Positions 1-6,153 of a stretch of DNA of 6,782 nucleotides are shown one piece after another. This DNA comes from SAR324 cluster bacterium. Lineage in GTDB: Bacteria > SAR324 > JACQKK01. A model generated the notes under the pieces. That model was given only the letters and a program-made list of their open reading frames with translations, made no database searches and had not been told where the DNA came from. The stretch lies in the NCBI GenBank assembly GCA_027296185.1, contig JAPUJL010000190.1:1-6782 (forward strand), read 5' to 3'. A program made the position numbers and the translations under genes. Position 1 is the stretch's first letter. Every line of letters starts with the position of its first letter.

Positions 1-614
1 TGGGCCGCCATGGCGACCAGCCGCTTGCCCTCCCGCTCCGCCGTCCGCTTGGCCTGCTCCTTGATGTCCCGAGCCAGCGCCGCCGCCTCGCTCTTGGCCT
101 CCTCCTCCGCCCGGCGGAGGACCTCTTGCCGGGCGGCGTCCTTGCCCATGCCACTGATCCGCTCGAGCTTCTCGCGCTGGGTGCGCAACATCGTGTCGAG
201 CGCCTTTTTCTCCTTGGCCACGGCCACTTCCTGCTCCACGATGTGTTCCAATTTGGACACCACCGTCTCTTCCTGGTGGGTGAGCTGCTCGGCCCGACGC
301 TCCAACGCCCGCTCGCGGTCTTCGGCCCGGCGTTCCTGGTGTTTGAGATCCTCCCGGCGCCGCTCCGAATCACGCTCCGCTTCCTCCCGCATCCGCAGAG
401 CGTCTTCCTTGCCGGCCAGGACGGCGGCCGTCTTGGCGGACTCGGCGTCCTTCCGCGAACCGGCGATCAGCTTATCCGCTTCGCGCCGGGCCGCGACTTC
501 GATGCCGGTCGCCGACCGGTGCTGCTTCCGAATGTAGAGTTGGATGCCAACGATGGCGGCCACCAGGCCAACGAACGCTCCCCCGAGTAGGGAAGTCAGG
601 AGCGATTGGGACAT
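1..614 (-). CDS. rny: Ribonuclease Y, N-terminal part (gene runs off the left edge)
   Basis: Membrane-anchored endoribonuclease that starts mRNA decay in many bacteria. Only the first 204 residues are inside the window; the KH and HD catalytic domains lie beyond the left edge, so catalysis cannot be checked. Residues about 5-28 are one hydrophobic membrane segment ending in IRK. After it comes a very long, charged Glu/Arg/Lys/Ala/Gln coiled coil (about 35-200). The LERISGM motif at residues 150-156 and the EGKRLVAMAA stretch at 195-204 match the part of RNase Y that leads into the KH domain. This membrane-anchor plus coiled-coil layout is typical of the family. The ATG at 614 was chosen because GGAGA lies about 8 nt upstream and the membrane segment follows at once. 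It lies 41 nt downstream of zapA behind a hairpin. The identity is secure from the N-terminal motifs and from the zapA-rny neighbourhood. Confidence 0.92.
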   Translation of the reverse strand, partial: MSQSLLTSLLGGAFVGLVAAIVGIQLYIRKQHRSATGIEVAARREADKLIAGSRKDAESAKTAAVLAGKEDALRMREEAERDSERRREDLKHQERRAEDRERALERRAEQLTHQEETVVSKLEHIVEQEVAVAKEKKALDTMLRTQREKLERISGMGKDAARQEVLRRAEEEAKSEAAALARDIKEQAKRTAEREGKRLVAMAA

Positions 615-630
615 GTGATCTATCTCCAAA

Positions 631-649
631 CACGGAGCGCGGCTCCGTG
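631..649 (-). other. Perfect 8-bp inverted repeat between zapA and rny
   Basis: CACGGAGC and GCTCCGTG form a perfect 8-bp stem around a 3-nt loop. On the transcribed (minus) strand it is followed by TTT and then directly by the rny ribosome binding site. Three U residues are too few for a convincing intrinsic terminator. It may be a weak attenuator, a transcript-processing or 3'-end-stabilising hairpin, or an element controlling access to the rny start. The structure is seen in the sequence; its role is not known. Confidence 0.55.
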
Positions 650-655
650 GGATCT

Positions 656-979
656 TCAGGATGTTCGGGCGTACGCCCCCTTGGCCCGCCGTCCCCGCTT
701 GGCTGGCGGCAGCAGCCGGGCAATCCCGTCGGCCAGCGCGCCGATGCGTGCCGCCGCGTTACTATCGCCCTGTCGCGCTTGGAACAATTCGTCGGTAATC
801 GACAGGGCCGCCAGCATGGCCGCCTTGTGGGTATCGGCCATCGGTACCTTTTCCCTCACCCGTGCCAGGGCTTCATCGACGTAAGCAGCGACCGCAATGG
901 TGTATTCCGGCGAATGCTCGGACCGCACGGTGAATTCCTCGCCGCCGATCGTCACCCGAACCGCGTGTTTCTCGCTCAT
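656..979 (-). CDS. zapA: Cell division protein ZapA
   Basis: 107-residue ZapA, a cytoplasmic protein that binds FtsZ and cross-links protofilaments to stabilise the Z-ring. The N-terminal part has the family pattern VRVTIGGEEFTVRS followed by PEY (residues 8-26). It continues into the long helix region with YVDEAL (33-38) and the conserved DTHKAAMLAALSITDELF (39-66), which forms the dimer/tetramer coiled coil. The C-terminus is unusually basic (KRGRRAKGAYAR). The length is normal for the family. The ATG at 979 is chosen because GAGG lies 4 nt upstream and the protein then begins exactly at the ZapA domain. The much longer open frame reaching 1201 has no domain support. The start overlaps the stop of the upstream ZapB-like gene as ATGA, which implies translational coupling; rny lies downstream. 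Confidence 0.9.
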   Translation of the reverse strand: MSEKHAVRVTIGGEEFTVRSEHSPEYTIAVAAYVDEALARVREKVPMADTHKAAMLAALSITDELFQARQGDSNAAARIGALADGIARLLPPAKRGRRAKGAYARTS

Positions 980-1281
980 GAGGCCTCGTCCACGGTATCC
1001 CGTTCCAGGAACGCCAGTCGCTCGATGAGGATTGCGACCTTCTGGCGGGCCGCGTCGACGCGCCGGCGAAGATCCCGGTTTTCCGCCTCCAGCCCTAGAA
1101 TCCGCTGGCGGGACTCTATCAACTCCGGGCCGCCGAGCGCTCCGCTCTCGTCCCTGCCCCGGGCCAACTCGGCCTCGGCCTTGAGAGTGCGGCGGCGCCA
1201 CGACGAGGCTTCTTCACCCACGTGCCGAACGAGTTGTTCCAGTTCGGCGAGGGCGGGGGTATCGGGCCGCTGGTAGTTCAC
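976..1281 (-). CDS. Small ZapB-like coiled-coil protein encoded next to zapA
   Basis: 101-residue soluble protein with no signal peptide or membrane segment. The C-terminal half (about 50-98) is a heptad coiled coil containing ILGLEAENRDLRRRV and then RQKVAILIERLAFLE. This pattern resembles the small ZapB/DUF904-like or TIGR02449-like proteins often encoded just before zapA, which end in an R.RV..LI.RL..LE motif. The N-terminal half is also rich in Glu, Arg and Ala. The start is GTG at 1281: GGAG, inside the last two pheT codons, is 7 nt upstream, and this start leaves a 4-nt gap after pheT. An in-frame ATG at 1332 would overlap pheT by 47 nt and lacks such a site. The stop overlaps the zapA ATG (ATGA). 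The likely role is a Z-ring accessory partner of ZapA. This is inferred from neighbours and coiled-coil pattern, not from a confirmed family match. Confidence 0.75.
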   Translation of the reverse strand: MNYQRPDTPALAELEQLVRHVGEEASSWRRRTLKAEAELARGRDESGALGGPELIESRQRILGLEAENRDLRRRVDAARQKVAILIERLAFLERDTVDEAS

Positions 1282-1285
1282 GAGT

Positions 1286-3679
1286 TCACTCCTCAGCCGC
1301 GCCGCCGTCAACTGCACGGGGCGCCACACCAACCTGCTGTTGCACCGCCTGCAGGATCCGTCTGAACGCCTTGTCCACCTCCGCGTCCCTCAGCGTGCGC
1401 TCGGGGTCGCGGAAGGTGAGCCGGAACGCCACGCTCCGGCTGCCGGCGGGGAGGTCTCCCCCGCGGAACTCGCTCAGGACCTCCACCGACTCCAGCCGGG
1501 TCCCGCGAGTGGCCCTGATGGCCGTCTCCACCGCCTCGGCCGTGGCGTCCTGGTGCAGCACCAGGGACACGTCGCGGGTGGACCCCGGAGTTTCCGGAAG
1601 AGCCCGGTAGCGCTGCGATTGGCGTTCGGCCGGATCGAGCACCACCTCGAAACCGTATACCGGAGCCGCCCACGGCGGGGCATCGGCGTCGATCCGCTCG
1701 GTGCGGCCCACCACCGATCCAGCGGCAGACACTGCAACCCACGAGCCCCCTTCAACTTGCACTGTTGCCGCCGGATTCGCCAGGGCCACGGCCCGCCGGA
1801 ACAGGGCCGCCACATCCCACTGGTCACAGTCGCCGGAGTGGCCACCATCGGTCCAGTGCCGCGGGTGCCGGCGACCGCTGATGAGCCCCGCCACGTGGAT
1901 CTCCTCCTCGGGACGCTCCCCGGGACCCGCCATCCGGAACACGGTCCCCACCTCGAAGAGCCGTATGTCCCGGACGCCTTGGGCCCAGTTCCGCTCCACC
2001 TCCCGCACCAGGCCCGGGATCAGCCGCCGCCGGAGGAAAGCCTCCTCGGCCGACAGCGGGTTGAGCAGCGGGACGCTCTCTGCACCCTCTCCCCGGTGCA
2101 TCGGCATGGTCACTACCTCGTACAACCCCTCGGCCGACAGTCCCCGGCGAACGGCCCGGGCTGCCACATCGCTCGTGGCATCGGGGAGGCTCCCCACCCG
2201 GAAGGGACGAAGCTCCGAGGAGAAATTCTGGTAGCCATGCATCCGCGCGACCTCCTCCACCAGGTCGATTTCCTCCCGCAGATCCGGTCGCCAGCCGGGC
2301 ACGTCCACAGCCATGCGGCCATCGTCGGGCTTGGACACGACCGTGGCGCCGATGGCCACCAAATATTGCTCCAGCGCTTCCCAGGGAATCTCCTCACCCA
2401 GCACCTGCCGAACCCGTGCCGGGCGAAGGAAAATCCGCGGCGGATTGGTCGGCTCGGGCCAGACGTCGACCGGATCGCCGTCGAGCGTGCCGCCCGCGGT
2501 CGCCAAAATGATCTCCAGACAGCGACGCAGCGCGTCGGGGGCGGCCCAACGATCGACCCCCCGCTCGAACCGGAAGCTGGCGTCGGTGCTGAGCCCCAGA
2601 GTGGAGCGCGTTCGCCGTATCCGGGACGGCTGGAAACTGGCGCACTCCAGAAAGATGTCCCTGGTGCTGTTGCGCACCTCGGTCGTCTCCCCGCCCATGA
2701 CCCCACCGATGCCGATGGCGCCGTCCTCGTCGGCGATCACCGTCATGTCGCCGTCGACGGTGCGCTCCGTGCCGTCGAGCGTCAGCACCGTCTCCCCGGC
2801 GACCCCCCGGCGGGCGATCACCGCGGGCCCGTGCAGGCTGGTGAGGTCGTACGCGTGCAACGGCTGTCCCAATTCCATCAAGACGTAGTTGGTGGCGTCG
2901 ACGATGTTGTTGATGGAGCGGGTTCCCACCGCTTCGAGCCGGCTCCTGAGCCACTCGGGCGACGGCCCCACGGTCAGGCCCCGGATCACCGCGCCGAGAA
3001 AACGGGAGCAACCTTCCGGGTCTTCGATGGCGACGCGTACCCCACCGGTGGTGCCTTCGGCCCCATCGGCCCTGACGGGTGCCGGCACCGATGGGTAATC
3101 ACCCTCGATGGCAGGCAGGCGGAACTGGATGCCGTAGCCCGCAGCCAGCTCACGCGCCACGCCCTTGTGCCCCAGGAGGTCGGGTCGGTTGGGCGTGACA
3201 TCGATCTCTAGGCACTCGTCGTCCAGCGCCATGGCCTCCAGGAAACCGGTGCCCGGATCGGCATCGGTGGCGAGTTCCATGATACCGCCGGCGTCCTCTC
3301 CCAACTCCAGTTCCTTGGCGGAGCACAGCATCCCGTAGGATGTTAGGCCCCGGATCTTGCGCTTCTCGATGGTGAAGCCGCCGGGCATGACCGTCCCCAC
3401 CCGGGCAAACGGATAGCTCTTCCCGGCCTCGACGTTGGGTGCCCCACAAACCACCTGGTAATCGTCCTGGCCGTCGAACACCGTGCACAAGCTCAACCGG
3501 TCCGCGTCCGGATGTGGCTGGGTGTCCTTCACCAGCCCCACGACCAGCCCCGACAGAGCCGCATGACTCCGCTCCACCGAGTCGACCGGCGCGCCGAGCA
3601 TGGCCAGTCTCTCGGTGAGGTCGTGGGTGTCGAGCGGTTGCCTGAGGAAGGCTTCGAGCCATTTGCGGGAAATGTTCAT
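1286..3679 (-). CDS. pheT: Phenylalanine--tRNA ligase beta subunit
   Basis: 797-residue beta subunit of the alpha2beta2 enzyme that charges tRNA-Phe; full length for the bacterial form. Domains in order: the N-terminal MNISRKWLEAFL start; an EMAP-type tRNA-binding OB fold (about 39-150, with QPHPDADRLSLC at 54-65); the B3/4 editing domain (about 215-380, with NIVDATNYVLMELGQPLHAY at 258-277, GGVMGGETTEV and TDASFRFERGVD); the B5 domain (about 412-483, with WRPDLREEIDLVEEVARMHG); the catalytic-like core (about 500-690, LFEVGTVF at 574-581); and the C-terminal anticodon-binding FDX-ACB domain (about 698-789, TRDVSLVL and SVAFRLTFRDPERTL). The ATG at 3679 is fixed by the conserved MNIS start. 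No Shine-Dalgarno is visible in the 20 nt before it; instead a TYACTGA heptad array sits there. Its last two Glu codons provide the ribosome binding site of the downstream ZapB-like gene. Confidence 0.97.
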   Translation of the reverse strand: MNISRKWLEAFLRQPLDTHDLTERLAMLGAPVDSVERSHAALSGLVVGLVKDTQPHPDADRLSLCTVFDGQDDYQVVCGAPNVEAGKSYPFARVGTVMPGGFTIEKRKIRGLTSYGMLCSAKELELGEDAGGIMELATDADPGTGFLEAMALDDECLEIDVTPNRPDLLGHKGVARELAAGYGIQFRLPAIEGDYPSVPAPVRADGAEGTTGGVRVAIEDPEGCSRFLGAVIRGLTVGPSPEWLRSRLEAVGTRSINNIVDATNYVLMELGQPLHAYDLTSLHGPAVIARRGVAGETVLTLDGTERTVDGDMTVIADEDGAIGIGGVMGGETTEVRNSTRDIFLECASFQPSRIRRTRSTLGLSTDASFRFERGVDRWAAPDALRRCLEIILATAGGTLDGDPVDVWPEPTNPPRIFLRPARVRQVLGEEIPWEALEQYLVAIGATVVSKPDDGRMAVDVPGWRPDLREEIDLVEEVARMHGYQNFSSELRPFRVGSLPDATSDVAARAVRRGLSAEGLYEVVTMPMHRGEGAESVPLLNPLSAEEAFLRRRLIPGLVREVERNWAQGVRDIRLFEVGTVFRMAGPGERPEEEIHVAGLISGRRHPRHWTDGGHSGDCDQWDVAALFRRAVALANPAATVQVEGGSWVAVSAAGSVVGRTERIDADAPPWAAPVYGFEVVLDPAERQSQRYRALPETPGSTRDVSLVLHQDATAEAVETAIRATRGTRLESVEVLSEFRGGDLPAGSRSVAFRLTFRDPERTLRDAEVDKAFRRILQAVQQQVGVAPRAVDGGAAEE

Positions 3680-3681
3680 AT

Positions 3682-3709
3682 TCAGTAATCAGTGATCAGT
3701 GATCAGTAA
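3682..3709 (-). repeat. Four-copy 7-nt tandem repeat (TYACTGA) just before the pheT start
   Basis: On the transcribed strand the units are TTACTGA, TCACTGA, TCACTGA, TTACTGA, followed by AT and the pheT ATG. Every unit contains TGA. Because 7 is not a multiple of 3, the TGAs fall in all three reading frames, so any ribosome reading through from upstream must stop here. The array occupies the place where a Shine-Dalgarno would be expected and none is present. Heptameric short tandem repeats are known as a class in bacterial intergenic DNA, best described in cyanobacteria; whether this unit recurs in this genome cannot be seen here. Confidence 0.9.
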
Positions 3710-3744
3710 TTCGCTATTGGCATCGGAAATGGGCTGTTCTCCAT

Positions 3745-3837
3745 CGCCCAACGCCCCGCGTCCCACGTCCCACGTCCTACGTCCTACGCCCTGCGCACTC
3801 ATCGCCCACCGCACACCGCACCCCGCACCCCTCCCTA
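3745..3837 (-). repeat. Degenerate 7-nt tandem array (NNGGNCG) in the pheS-pheT spacer, overlapping the pheS stop
   Basis: Reading the transcribed strand from the pheS stop, the sequence splits in phase into TAGGGAG, GGGTGCG twice, GTGTGCG, GTGGGCG, one 9-nt unit (ATGAGTGCG), CAGGGCG, TAGGACG twice, TGGGACG twice, CGGGGCG and TTGGGCG. All but the first unit end in CG. Adjacent identical pairs suggest stepwise duplication. The first unit contains the pheS stop codon TAG, so the array reaches the very end of the gene. The composition differs strongly from the TYACTGA array closer to pheT. Function is unknown; slippage expansion in a non-coding spacer is the simplest explanation. Confidence 0.85.
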
Positions 3838-4884
3838 CTCCCCGAAGTGCGACAAAAACCTCATATCCCCTTCAAACAACATCCGTATGTCGGGAATACC
3901 GTACCGCAGCATGGTGATTCTATGAGGGCCCATGCCGAAGGCGAACCCGGTGTAGCGCTCGGGGTCGACGTCGCAGCTCTTTAGCACGTTGGGATGGACC
4001 ATGCCGCACCCCAGAATCTCCATCCAGCCCGAGCCCTTGCACGCGCGGCACCCGGATCCGCCGCACAGAAGACAACCGATGTCCATCTCTGCCGAGGGCT
4101 CGGTGAAGGGGAAGAACGACGGCCGGAACCGCACCTTCGTGTCGGGGGAAAAGAACTCGTGGGCAAAGTGGATCAGAGTCGCTTTCAGGTCGACGAAGGT
4201 GATGCCCTCATCTACCGCCAGCCCTTCGATTTGGGAAAAGGCCGGTGCGTGAGACGCATCGAAGGTGTCGTTGCGGTAGCAGGTACCGGGAATCACCACC
4301 CGGACAGGGGGCGGGGATGCCTGGAGGGTACGGATCTGAACCGGCGACGTGTGGGTGCGCAGCAGCATCCGCTCACCCTCGGGCGGGTCGCCGCCGACGT
4401 CGAGGTAGAGCGTGTCGTGCATGTCCATGGCCGGGTGGTCCGGCGGGAAGTTGAGGGCACCGAAGTTGAGCCACTCGGTTTCCGCCTCGGGCCCCACCGC
4501 CACGGCGAATCCCAGACGATGGAAGATCTCCACGATCTCATCGATGACCCGGGTCACCGGGTGGATGCCGCCGGACCAGGTGGTACGGGCCGGCATGGTG
4601 AGGTCGACGTCGTCCTCCTGCGACCGGACGGCCTGCGACAGCGTCCGGCGCCGCGCCTCGAAGGCGGATTCGAACCGCTGCCTCAGCTGATTGAGTTCCG
4701 CCCCGAAGGTGCGACGTTCCTCGATGGGGAGTTGGGAGATCGACTTGAGCGCGGCCGTCAGCAACCCGGCCTTCCGGCCGAGGACGTGGACGTGTTCCCG
4801 CTCGAGCGCGGCCTCGTCCATCGAGTCGACGCCGGCGAGTCGTGCCTGGAGTTGTTGCACCACATCGTGTCGGGTCGTGGGCAT
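3835..4884 (-). CDS. pheS: Phenylalanine--tRNA ligase alpha subunit
   Basis: 349-residue catalytic alpha subunit of Phe-tRNA synthetase (class II). Residues about 1-90 form the N-terminal coiled-coil tRNA-binding arm, with HVLGRKAGLLT at 33-43. The catalytic domain follows: GGIHPVTRVIDEI (motif 1 region, 105-117), HPAMDMHDTLYL (150-161), RTHTSPVQIR (176-185), the motif 2 region CYRNDTFDASHAPAFSQIEG (202-221), and FRPSFFPFTEPSAEMDI (253-269). A four-cysteine zinc-knuckle-like insert (C271, C274, C279, C282) comes before GWMEILGCGMVHPNVL. Motif 3 reads GFAFGMGPHR (313-322), where many homologues have GMGIER or GMGMER; the terminal Arg and the pocket Ala of GFAFG are kept. The ATG at 4884 fits the family N-terminus, though only a weak GAG-type site precedes it. 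The gene lies 116 nt after rplT and 155 nt before pheT, a wide gap for two subunits of one enzyme. Confidence 0.97.
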   Translation of the reverse strand: MPTTRHDVVQQLQARLAGVDSMDEAALEREHVHVLGRKAGLLTAALKSISQLPIEERRTFGAELNQLRQRFESAFEARRRTLSQAVRSQEDDVDLTMPARTTWSGGIHPVTRVIDEIVEIFHRLGFAVAVGPEAETEWLNFGALNFPPDHPAMDMHDTLYLDVGGDPPEGERMLLRTHTSPVQIRTLQASPPPVRVVIPGTCYRNDTFDASHAPAFSQIEGLAVDEGITFVDLKATLIHFAHEFFSPDTKVRFRPSFFPFTEPSAEMDIGCLLCGGSGCRACKGSGWMEILGCGMVHPNVLKSCDVDPERYTGFAFGMGPHRITMLRYGIPDIRMLFEGDMRFLSHFGE

Positions 4885-4903
4885 GCGCTGCTCGGTGGAC
4901 TGG

Positions 4904-4982
4904 GGGTGATACCCTCGTGGGGCCCTCCGCTCGCGCGGTCGGCCCCACGGTGGGCCCGGCCAGCGGGGGTGCCGTCCGGGCC
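4904..4982 (-). other. Cluster of GC-rich hairpins in the rplT-pheS spacer
   Basis: The 116-nt spacer 4885-5000 holds no gene. On the transcribed strand it can form three successive stems. The first is GGCCCGG with CCGGGCC (4976-4982 with 4953-4959). The second is GTGGGGCC with GGCCCCAC (4941-4948 with 4917-4924), capped by an inner CCGC/GCGG stem with a GCGA tetraloop of the GNRA type. The third is a small GGGT/ACCC stem (4911-4914 with 4904-4907) ending 19 nt before the pheS ATG. The 3' strand of the first stem, continued through GGCCCAC, can also pair weakly with GTGGGGCC, so the first two stems have an alternative. No U-run follows any of them, so none is an intrinsic terminator. The pairings are seen; the regulatory role is inference. 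Confidence 0.45.
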
Positions 4983-5000
4983 GAGCATCCGGAAGCGCGA

Positions 5001-5354
5001 CTACTGGGCGCTCTTGGCGACCTCGGCGATCTTGGAGAACGCGTCGGCGTCGCGCACGGCCAGGTCGGCCAGCACCTTACGATTGATGTCGACGCCGGCC
5101 TTGCGCAGCCCGTTCATCAGCCGGTTGTAACTCAACCCCTCGATGCGAGCAGCCGCGTTGATGCGCGTGATCCACAGCCGCCGGAAGTTGCCCTTCTTCT
5201 TGCGGCGGTCGTGATAGGCGTAGGCCAGACCGCGCTCCACGTTTTCCTTGGCGGACTTGTAGAGCTTGCTGCGGCCGCCGCGCGCCCCTTTGGCGGCCTG
5301 CATGATCTTCTTTTTCCGGGCGTGATGGGCGACGCCGTTCTTTACTCGTGGCAT
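5001..5354 (-). CDS. rplT: 50S ribosomal protein L20
   Basis: 117-residue L20, a primary 23S rRNA-binding protein needed for early 50S assembly; length is standard. It begins with the family signature [31 protein letters not shown] basic extension (residues 1-27) and continues with [20 protein letters not shown] (48-67), the most conserved L20 block. It then has [10 protein letters not shown] and ends with [16 protein letters not shown]. The start at 5354 is supported by GGGAGG 4 nt upstream. It follows rpmI by 9 nt, as in nearly all bacteria. In both E. coli and B. subtilis L20 is the autogenous repressor of this operon, acting at the rpmI leader or by attenuation upstream of infC respectively. 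The leader at 6141-6302 makes the second mode plausible here. Confidence 0.98.
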   Translation of the reverse strand: MPRVKNGVAHHARKKKIMQAAKGARGGRSKLYKSAKENVERGLAYAYHDRRKKKGNFRRLWITRINAAARIEGLSYNRLMNGLRKAGVDINRKVLADLAVRDADAFSKIAEVAKSAQ

Positions 5355-5363
5355 GAGGCCTCC

Positions 5364-5558
5364 CTACGCCTGAAGCAGTTTGCTGACACGCCGGAAATCG
5401 GCCGAACTCACCAGCGCAGACTTCTTGAGCCGGTTCTTCCGCTTGCGCGTCTTCTTGGTCAAAATGTGCGAATGGTTCGCGTGGAAGCGCTTGAGCTTCC
5501 CCGACCCGGTCTTGGTAAAGCGCTTGACCGCGGCGCGTTTCGTTTTCTGTTTCGGCAT
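5364..5558 (-). CDS. rpmI: 50S ribosomal protein L35
   Basis: 64-residue L35, a small, very basic protein of the large subunit. The sequence shows the family pattern [20 protein letters not shown] (1-20), then [24 protein letters not shown], with the conserved K.....SHI.TKK.RKRKNRL run. The family is normally 64-66 residues, so it is complete. The ATG at 5558 has a strong GGAGGAG site 8 nt upstream. It sits 54 nt after infC, with a small GC hairpin in the gap, and 9 nt before rplT. In the usual infC-rpmI-rplT arrangement L35 and L20 are co-translated and co-regulated. Confidence 0.97.
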   Translation of the reverse strand: MPKQKTKRAAVKRFTKTGSGKLKRFHANHSHILTKKTRKRKNRLKKSALVSSADFRRVSKLLQA

Positions 5559-5585
5559 ACTCTATTCTCCTCCGCTCCATCCTCA

Positions 5586-5599
5586 CGGCCCCCGGGCCG
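5586..5599 (-). other. Short GC hairpin in the infC-rpmI spacer
   Basis: CGGCC and GGCCG form a 5-bp all-GC stem with a 4-nt loop, 12 nt upstream of the rpmI Shine-Dalgarno. In E. coli the L20 translational operator lies just before rpmI, so this is a natural place for a control structure. A 5-bp stem in such GC-rich DNA may be chance. Confidence 0.3.
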
Positions 5600-5612
5600 G
5601 TGGACGTCGGCG

Positions 5613-6140
5613 TTACTTACTGCTTATGGGCCCGATGACCATCGTCATGTTGCGGCCTTCGAGTTTCGGCATCATCTCGATCTTACCCACGTCCGCCAGC
5701 GTCTCCGCCACACGATCGAGCACTGCCCGTCCGATGTCCACGTGCGCCAACTGCCGCCCACGAAACATCATGGTCACCTTCACCTTGTTGCCGTCGCCAA
5801 GGAACTCGCGGGCGTGACGAGTCTTGAAATCGAAGTCGTGATCGTCGATGCCCGGCCGGAACTTGACCTCCTTGAGCTGGATCACGTGCTGCTTCTTCTT
5901 GGCGGCCTTGGCGGCCTTGGCCTCCTCGAACTTGAACTTGCCGTAGTCCATGATCTTGACCACGGGAGGGCGGGCCTTGGGAGAGACTTCGACAAGGTCG
6001 AGCCCCCGTTCGTCGGCGGCTGCCAGCGCTTCTTCGATAGGAAGCACGCCGAGCTGCTCCCCCGTCTCTGTGATGACCCGAACCGGACTGATGCGTATTT
6101 GCCGGTTGACCCGGGTTCGCTGTTCACGTGGTACGGCCAG
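5613..6140 (-). CDS. infC: Translation initiation factor IF-3, probable CTG start
   Basis: 175-residue IF-3, which binds the 30S subunit, prevents premature 50S joining and checks the start codon and initiator tRNA. The N-domain begins VNRQIRISPVRVI and includes GEQLGVLPIEEAL and GLDLVEVSP. The family signature KIMDYGKFKFEEAK is at 62-75, next to the basic linker AKKKQHVIQLKEVKFRPG. The C-domain runs to about 173, with FRGRQLAHVDIG and EGRNMTMVIGP. There is no in-frame ATG or GTG between the ribosome binding site AGGAG (6149-6153) and the conserved N-terminus. The only plausible start is CTG at 6140, 8 nt after the site, giving MAVPREQRTRVNRQ. The in-frame ATG at 6281 would make the protein read through a transcription terminator and is rejected. 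Non-standard infC start codons are well known and underlie IF3 autoregulation. It is the first gene after the leader and is followed by rpmI. Confidence 0.95.
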   Translation of the reverse strand: MAVPREQRTRVNRQIRISPVRVITETGEQLGVLPIEEALAAADERGLDLVEVSPKARPPVVKIMDYGKFKFEEAKAAKAAKKKQHVIQLKEVKFRPGIDDHDFDFKTRHAREFLGDGNKVKVTMMFRGRQLAHVDIGRAVLDRVAETLADVGKIEMMPKLEGRNMTMVIGPISSK

Positions 6141-6148
6141 TGGTGTTT

Positions 6149-6153
6149 CTCCT
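6149..6153 (-). promoter_or_regulatory. infC Shine-Dalgarno that decides the CTG start
   Basis: AGGAG on the transcribed strand, 8 nt before CTG at 6140-6138 and about 10 nt after the terminator U-run. In frame, the upstream TTG at the end of the U-run (about 6164-6162) precedes this site and has no site of its own. The ribosome binding site therefore selects CTG. Confidence 0.7.

Noticed and set aside
10..590. Plus-strand frames opposite rny
   Set aside because: Ser/Arg-rich low-complexity translation that mirrors the RNase Y coiled coil.
615..655. 6S RNA gene, often found beside zapA
   Set aside because: The zapA-rny gap is only 41 nt, too short for 6S RNA.
980..1201. zapA with an N-terminal extension to 1201
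   Set aside because: The extension overlaps the coiled-coil gene and lacks domain support, while the ATG at 979 has a ribosome binding site and the exact ZapA start.
1340..3211. Long plus-strand open frame of 623 codons opposite pheT
   Set aside because: It is antisense to a certain pheT gene, has no recognisable domain or plausible composition, and arises from high GC in the third codon position.
3682..3837. CRISPR array
   Set aside because: Units are 7 nt and directly adjacent, with no spacers.
4885..5000. Phe-rich leader peptide or T-box before pheS
   Set aside because: The only short frame in the gap has no Phe codons and runs into pheS, and no T-box core or terminator U-run is visible.
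3994..5130. Plus-strand open frame of 378 codons opposite pheS and rplT
   Set aside because: It runs antisense across two well-identified genes and their spacer, and has no domain signal.
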